Shown: positions 59,495 to 64,000 of the stretch, piece after piece
Layout: each line of letters begins with the position of its first letter
Numbering within the stretch: the stretch's first letter is position 1
DNA from: ZC4RG42 sp036676355
GTDB taxonomy: Bacteria > Pseudomonadota > Gammaproteobacteria > Burkholderiales > SG8-39
Reading direction: 5' to 3'
NCBI GenBank assembly: GCA_036676355.1
Contig: JAKFDA010000018.1
Coordinates: forward strand, 10,630-74,629
DNA: 64,000 nucleotides
Made by a program: the position numbers and the translations under genes
The notes under the pieces: model-generated
Database searches by the model: none
What the model saw: only the letters and a program-made list of their open reading frames with translations
Told to the model about the DNA's origin: nothing

Positions 59495-59621
59495 AAGCTT
59501 TGATTAAGATTGTTTGATCAAGGCGGTCGCCGGTTCATTTCGCATAAGCGATTGATGCTTTGTCCTCGCTCGTACAGCTTCGCGCACTCGCGACCATCCT
59601 CGGCACTTAATCAGGCATTCC
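59495..59621 (+). mobile_element. MITE-like element, copy C (internally deleted)
   Basis: AAGCTTTGATTAAG (59495-59508) and CTTAATCAGGCATTCC (59606-59621) are inverted ends like those of copies A and B. The left arm keeps AAGCGATTGATGCTTTG and CCTCGCTCGTACAGC, then jumps directly to GCACTCGCGACCATCCTCGG near the right end. About 140 bp of the core present in A and B is missing. It lies upstream of purH and downstream of fis. Confidence 0.7.
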
Positions 59622-59697
59622 CTAATCGAAAAAAGTGAACGATGCGGCGCGAGGGCGGAAACGATGTGCTCGCCGGGCGGCGAGCCCGGCCCGTGCG

Positions 59698-59937
59698 CTA
59701 GAACTTGATCTTGTATTGCTGAATTTTCTTACGCAATGTGTTGCGGTTGATGCCGAGCATCTCCGCTGCGATGGTCTGGTTGCCGTCCGCGCGAGTCAGA
59801 ATGGTTTCCAGCATCGGTTTTTCGACGTTCTTCAGCACCATTTCATAAACCGAGCGTGGCTTCTCGCCGTCCAGATCCTTGAAATAGCGTTCCAGCGACT
59901 TACGCACGCAATCGCTGAGCTCGCTGGTCTGTTTCAT
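59698..59937 (-). CDS. fis: DNA-binding protein Fis
   Basis: Fis is a small nucleoid protein that bends DNA and activates rRNA promoters, recombination and replication. It has 79 residues, with the C-terminal helix-turn-helix GNQTIAAEMLGINRNTLRKK intact and the N-terminal beta-hairpin region shortened, as in betaproteobacterial Fis. The ATG at 59937 overlaps the dusB stop by four bases (ATGA), so the two are coupled as in E. coli dusB-fis. Confidence 0.94.
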   Translation of the reverse strand: MKQTSELSDCVRKSLERYFKDLDGEKPRSVYEMVLKNVEKPMLETILTRADGNQTIAAEMLGINRNTLRKKIQQYKIKF

Positions 59938-60947
59938 GCAGCCTCCTCCAAAGCTTCCTCGTACTGCAATCGCTGATCCTGTTCTTCGAGTTCGGTGAGG
60001 AAGCGATCGACCGCCGCGAACTGTTCGTCGCAGGTGGCCAACTGATTCATCGCGCGTCGAAACGCTGCCGAACCGTGCAGGCCTTTGGTGTACCAAGAAA
60101 TGTGCTTGCGCGCCACCTTCACGCCGGTTTCACTGCCATAGAACGCATACAAATCGTGCAGATGTTCGATGAGCACTGCGCGAATTTCCGACACCAGCGG
60201 CGGTGGTAATGTGGCGCCGGTCTGCAGGTAGTGTTCGATTTCGCGAAAGATCCACGGTCGGCCCTGCGCAGCGCGGCCGATCATGATGCCGTCCGCGCCC
60301 GTGTATTCGAGTACCCGGCTAGCTTCTTCGGGGGTGGTGATGTCGCCGTTGGCGATCACGGGCAGCCGCGTCGCCTGTTTGACTGCACGAATGGTGTCGT
60401 ACTCGGCGTGACCGCTGTATCCGCAGGCGCGCGTGCGGCCGTGGATCGAAATCAATTGTATGCCGGACTCTTCGGCGATTTTCGCAACGCTGAGCGCGTT
60501 CTTGTTCTCTTTGTCCCAGCCGGTGCGGAATTTCAGCGTCACCGGCACATCGACTGCGCCGACTACCGCGTCGAGAATGCGTGCGACCAGCGGCTCGTCT
60601 TTCATCAACGCCGAGCCTGCCATCACGTTGCAAATTTTCTTGGCCGGGCACCCCATGTTGATATCGATGATCTGCGCGCCCTGGTCGACGTTGTAGCGCG
60701 CGGCGTCCGCCATCATTTGCGGATCGGCACCGGCGATCTGCACCGAAATCGGCGACACTTCCCCTTCATGATTCGCGCGGCGCTTGGTCTTTTCGCTGCC
60801 CCATAGCAGCGAATTGGAAGAGACCATCTCGGATACGGCGAGTCCCGCGCCGAAACGCTTGCATAACTGACGGAAAGGTCTATCCGTCACACCTGCCATG
60901 GGCGCGACGAAAAGATTGTTCCGCAGCATGTGCGCGCCGATTTGCAT
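59934..60947 (-). CDS. dusB: tRNA-dihydrouridine synthase B
   Basis: DusB reduces specific uridines in tRNA to dihydrouridine using FMN and NADPH. Signatures are APMAGVTDRPFRQLCKRFGAG, INMGCPAKKICN with the active-site cysteine, HGRTRACGYSG, VIANGDITTPEEA and MIGRAAQGRPWIF. It has 337 residues. The gene is upstream of and overlapping fis, the usual arrangement. The 211-bp region before it would hold the dusB-fis promoter; I see no specific motif there. Confidence 0.95.
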   Translation of the reverse strand: MQIGAHMLRNNLFVAPMAGVTDRPFRQLCKRFGAGLAVSEMVSSNSLLWGSEKTKRRANHEGEVSPISVQIAGADPQMMADAARYNVDQGAQIIDINMGCPAKKICNVMAGSALMKDEPLVARILDAVVGAVDVPVTLKFRTGWDKENKNALSVAKIAEESGIQLISIHGRTRACGYSGHAEYDTIRAVKQATRLPVIANGDITTPEEASRVLEYTGADGIMIGRAAQGRPWIFREIEHYLQTGATLPPPLVSEIRAVLIEHLHDLYAFYGSETGVKVARKHISWYTKGLHGSAAFRRAMNQLATCDEQFAAVDRFLTELEEQDQRLQYEEALEEAA

Positions 60948-61158
60948 GAATGGGTGAGAAAGGGAAGGCCGTTCAAAGGGAGGGCGATTCTACCTCCAAT
61001 CCAAAAGTGGCGGAAATCGCCTTTTCCTAAGGAATCGCAAGGAAAGTTCGGATTAAATTCATTCGGCAGAAGCGTCGCACGTTCGACGCGGCTAAGACAT
61101 TGTTTTGCCGCGCTCTCACACATGTTCTTCGTCGTCGCCGTAGCTCGAGCGATCGTGT

Positions 61159-62286
61159 TTACGGTAGCGCGCGCAGTCCGTACATCATGCGCCGTGCGAA
61201 AAAACGCCGCGCCGGAGGTAGCACGTCGAACGCGGCGAGCGCGACGCCGCGTATTGCGCGCATTGCGGCGTCGTCATTCGAGAAGACGCGGATAAGCGCG
61301 TCCGTAATGCCGATAGCGGCGCCGCGATCGTGGCGACGCTGTGCGCGATACGCGGCCAGGAATTCCGCACCGCCGATCTGTGTCTGCGGTGTGTCGCGTA
61401 ACAGCGATGCGAGTTCATAAGCATCGCGCAGGCCGAGGTTGAGCCCCTGGCCGGCAACCGGATGTAAAGTCTGTGCGGCATTGCCGACCACGATGGCGCG
61501 TGCAGCGGCAATGCTGTCGCTATGAAAACGCAAACGCAGGGGCACACTTGCGCGATCGCTCACTTCGGTGAAGCGGCCCAGCCGGTCGCCGAAACGCGCA
61601 TGCAATCGTTGGAGAAACAAATCATCAGGCAAGGCAAGCAGGGGCGCCGCATTGATGCCGGCGACAGTCCACACCAGCGCATAGCGATCGGCAAATGGCA
61701 GCAGCGCAAGCGGGCCCTCCGGCGTGAAGCGTTCCCAGGCGCGCGCAGCGGGCGCCGCTTCGGTACGTACCACCGCTACGATGGCCGATTGTCCATAGTC
61801 CCGCATGGCAAGATCGTCGCCGGCGGATTGCCCGCCGTCGGCCAGCACCAACAATCGTGCTTGCATTGTCACACCGTCGTCGAGCGTTGCAGTTACCGTG
61901 TCCGCTGTCGATTGCCATTTCAAAACACGGCCCGCTACGTGCTCGGCGGCGATGCGCTGCTTCAGTTGCGCGGCGAGGGCGCCGAGGTTGACGACGTAGC
62001 CCAGCGCCGGGACATCCAGATCCGTATTCGAGATTTGCGTGCGGCCGAAGCCGCCGGTCTGAGAAACGTGGATCGTTTCGATCGGTGTGGCGAGCGCGCT
62101 GTCGAACGCATCAAGCCGTTCGAGAATCAGACGGCTGCCATATGACAGCGCCACAGGCCGCAAACTCTCGGCGCGACGTTCCGCCGGCTCGACCAGCCTG
62201 ACATCGAGCCCACTGCCGCGTAGTGCGAGGGCGAGCGCCGCGCCGACCGGCCCGCCGCCGGCAATGAGGATGTCGCAGGCATTCAT
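61159..62286 (-). CDS. ubiH: Ubiquinone biosynthesis hydroxylase (UbiH family)
   Basis: This is an FAD-dependent aromatic hydroxylase of ubiquinone synthesis. The N-terminal dinucleotide motif is LIAGGGPVGAALALALRG. The second FAD motif GNAAQTLHPVAGQGLNLGLRD with the GNAAQ form points to UbiH rather than UbiI or UbiF. It has 375 residues. It lies 24 bp after pepP on the same strand, the same pepP-ubiH pairing found in E. coli. The exact hydroxylation position is inferred. Confidence 0.88.
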   Translation of the reverse strand: MNACDILIAGGGPVGAALALALRGSGLDVRLVEPAERRAESLRPVALSYGSRLILERLDAFDSALATPIETIHVSQTGGFGRTQISNTDLDVPALGYVVNLGALAAQLKQRIAAEHVAGRVLKWQSTADTVTATLDDGVTMQARLLVLADGGQSAGDDLAMRDYGQSAIVAVVRTEAAPAARAWERFTPEGPLALLPFADRYALVWTVAGINAAPLLALPDDLFLQRLHARFGDRLGRFTEVSDRASVPLRLRFHSDSIAAARAIVVGNAAQTLHPVAGQGLNLGLRDAYELASLLRDTPQTQIGGAEFLAAYRAQRRHDRGAAIGITDALIRVFSNDDAAMRAIRGVALAAFDVLPPARRFFARRMMYGLRALP

Positions 62287-62310
62287 CGCAAGGATTTGGG
62301 GAAGATGCGA

Positions 62311-63624
62311 TTACGCCGCATCGCGCATGACCGCTTCGATGTCTGCGACGCTTTTAGGCGCTTCATGGGTGATCACTTCGCACCCGTCCACATTGACCAG
62401 CACGTCGTCTTCGATGCGAATCCCGATGTTCCAGTATTGTTCCGGCACGCCATCGGCCGGACGCACATAACAACCCGGCTCGACTGTCAGCATCATGCCG
62501 GGCTGCAACGGCCGCCACTCACCGTTTTCCTTGTATTCGCCGGCGTCGTGCACATCGAGACCGAGCCAGTGGCCGGTGCGATGCATGTAAAACTGCTTAT
62601 AGCTTTCCTGTTCCAGCACCGCGTCGAGTGAACCTTTGCACAGGCCCAGGTCGACGAAACCCTGTGCCAGCACACGAACCGCCGCTTCGTGCGGCTCGTT
62701 CCAGTGGGAGCCGGGCCGGGTGACGTCGATTGCGGCGGCCTGCGCGGCCAACACCAGTTCGTAAAGCGCGCGCTGCGGACCGCTGAAACGACCGTTCACC
62801 GGAAAGGTGCGGGTGATGTCCGAGGCATAACCGTCGAGCTCGCAACCAGCATCGATCAGCAACAGATCGCCGTCTTTCAGAGGCTGATCGTTGTCGCGAT
62901 AGTGCAGCACGCAGGCGTTCGCACCGCCCGCCACAATCGGCCAGTAAGCTGGGAACTGCGAGCCGTGGCGTCGGAATTCATGCATCAGTTCGGCTTCGAT
63001 TTCGTATTCCATGCGTCCCGGACGCGTGGTGCGCATGGCGCGCCGATGCGCACCGGCCGAAATCGTCGCCGCACGACGCATCACCCCGCATTCATAGGCG
63101 TCCTTGCGCAAGCGCATTTCGTCGAGTGGGGCGCGCAGATCGTGAATCGCGGTCGGCGCGGTCGTGCCGGTACGGGTCATGGCGCGCACGCGATTCAACC
63201 AGCCGAGAATGCGCGCATCCCAGTTCGTGTCCATGCCGGGCGCGAAATACAGGGCGGGCTGATCGGTCATCAACTCGACGACGACCTCGTCCAGGGCGCT
63301 GAAAGGATGTGCTGCGTCAAAACCGTAGCGCTCGCGCGCCGCGTCCGGACCGTGGCGAAAGCCTTCCCATAACTCGCGCTCCGCATGCTTTTCGCGACAA
63401 AACAGAATCGAGCGTGGTTCCGCGCCGGCAATCAGCACGAGCACGGCTTCCGGCTCGGTAAAAGCACTCAGATAGTAGAAGTAGCTGTCGAAGCGATAGG
63501 GGTAGTCGCTGTCCCGATTACGGATGTGTTCCGGCGCGGTGGGAATGATCGCAATGCCGTTTTGCATGGTTTGCAGGAGCGCGTTGCGGCGGGCGCGAAA
63601 CGGGGCGATATCGGGAAGCGGCAT
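62311..63624 (-). CDS. pepP: Xaa-Pro aminopeptidase P
   Basis: PepP removes N-terminal residues before proline with a dinuclear metal centre (pita-bread fold). The metal ligands are visible in LLLIDAGCELDGYASDITRTF (two Asp; shown as LLIDAG and GYASDITR), HRTGHWLGLDVHD (His), TVEPGCYV (Glu) and IRIEDDVLV (Glu). It has 437 residues with the N-terminal AMP_N domain. The gene is upstream of ubiH and probably co-transcribed. Confidence 0.96.
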   Translation of the reverse strand: MPLPDIAPFRARRNALLQTMQNGIAIIPTAPEHIRNRDSDYPYRFDSYFYYLSAFTEPEAVLVLIAGAEPRSILFCREKHAERELWEGFRHGPDAARERYGFDAAHPFSALDEVVVELMTDQPALYFAPGMDTNWDARILGWLNRVRAMTRTGTTAPTAIHDLRAPLDEMRLRKDAYECGVMRRAATISAGAHRRAMRTTRPGRMEYEIEAELMHEFRRHGSQFPAYWPIVAGGANACVLHYRDNDQPLKDGDLLLIDAGCELDGYASDITRTFPVNGRFSGPQRALYELVLAAQAAAIDVTRPGSHWNEPHEAAVRVLAQGFVDLGLCKGSLDAVLEQESYKQFYMHRTGHWLGLDVHDAGEYKENGEWRPLQPGMMLTVEPGCYVRPADGVPEQYWNIGIRIEDDVLVNVDGCEVITHEAPKSVADIEAVMRDAA

Positions 63625-63699
63625 GATTCATTTCGGCGAAGACGGTCACTGCGATTGTCACCCGCCTGAGCGGTGCAATCAAGGAAGCGCGTTTAACGC

Positions 63700-64000
63700 T
63701 CAGCGTGCGTCACGGCGCAGTTCGGCGTCGATCAGCGCGAGGCGCTCCGGCGTGCCGATGTCGCGCCAGACGCCGGCATGGTGTTCGCCACTGACACGCT
63801 CGCGATCGCATTCGGCGCGCAGTAAGGGCGCCAGACCCGCCTTGGTGCCTGGACGGATGCCGTCGAACAGCTCGGGGCGATAAAGGCCGATGCCGCTGAA
63901 CGTCAGCATGCGGGCGCCGGTGTTATGCACGCGGTCATCGTGGAGGTCGAAGTCGCCGCGCGGATGCTGCTGAGGGTTGTCGACGAGCACAAGGTGGGCG
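63700..64000 (-). CDS. murU: N-acetylmuramate alpha-1-phosphate uridylyltransferase, C-terminal part (cut by window end)
   Basis: Only the last 100 residues or so lie in the window, and the frame stays open to base 64000. The segments LVDNPQQHPRGDFDL, FSGIGLYRPELFDG, GTKAGLAPLL and WRDIGTPERL are characteristic of the MurU-type nucleotidyltransferase. That enzyme makes UDP-MurNAc in peptidoglycan recycling. The catalytic N-terminal motif is outside the window, so the assignment rests on the C-terminal part. Confidence 0.82.
   Translation of the reverse strand, partial: AHLVLVDNPQQHPRGDFDLHDDRVHNTGARMLTFSGIGLYRPELFDGIRPGTKAGLAPLLRAECDRERVSGEHHAGVWRDIGTPERLALIDAELRRDAR

Overview
The window is a 64 kb chromosomal stretch of roughly 60% GC from a betaproteobacterium. 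The gene order is close to that of Burkholderiales and related orders: glnA-ntrB-ntrC followed by xthA/prlC/folD/aceE-aceF-lpdA, tkt-gap-pgk-pyk-fba-purC, gmk-rpoZ-spoT, rph-rdgB-hemW and pepP-ubiH-dusB-fis-purH. I cannot name a genus. I see no phage, plasmid, transposase, CRISPR or toxin-antitoxin genes. This is core-genome DNA, densely packed on both strands, with one tRNA-Ala(CGC).

Layout. 1-4250: TPP riboswitch with thiC, a cluster of dispersed palindromic repeats, uppP and a rhodanese. 4250-9213: the nitrogen module, glnA with a sigma-54/NtrC promoter, a DUF4124 protein, ntrB and ntrC. 9300-11740: a peroxiredoxin-glutaredoxin hybrid, xthA and a DUF4124-glutaredoxin protein. 11860-21260: prlC, folD and the pyruvate dehydrogenase operon with a long structured leader. 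21400-26850: an outer-membrane barrel protein, rpiA, phoU, yggX, argA, rsmE and a thioredoxin-fold protein. 26875-31830: a DUF1631 protein with hexapeptide repeats, a structured RNA-like leader, an FAH-family hydrolase and dadA. 31880-34210: a SpeD-SpeE fusion and a beta-hydroxyacid dehydrogenase. 34377-44100: transketolase and lower glycolysis with a class I aldolase, then purC and sua5. 44140-49400: a lipoprotein, tRNA-Ala, VanZ, an alpha/beta hydrolase and spoT-rpoZ-gmk. 49513-55050: yicC, a Ser/Thr kinase, a PP2C phosphatase and rph-rdgB-hemW. 55060-64000: hemF, purD, purH, fis-dusB, ubiH, pepP and the end of murU.

The least expected features are these. A family of three MITE-like elements with TGATTAAG-containing terminal inverted repeats lies around hemF, purD and purH; one copy supplies the hemF stop codon and one is internally deleted. 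A 25-residue single-pass membrane microprotein lies antisense between pyk and fba. AdoMet decarboxylase and spermidine synthase are fused. A class I fructose-bisphosphate aldolase sits where relatives usually carry class II. The DUF1631 protein contains five tandem xSQ hexapeptides. The FAH-family hydrolase gene has a leader with mutually exclusive stems. Most of the window is ordinary housekeeping DNA.
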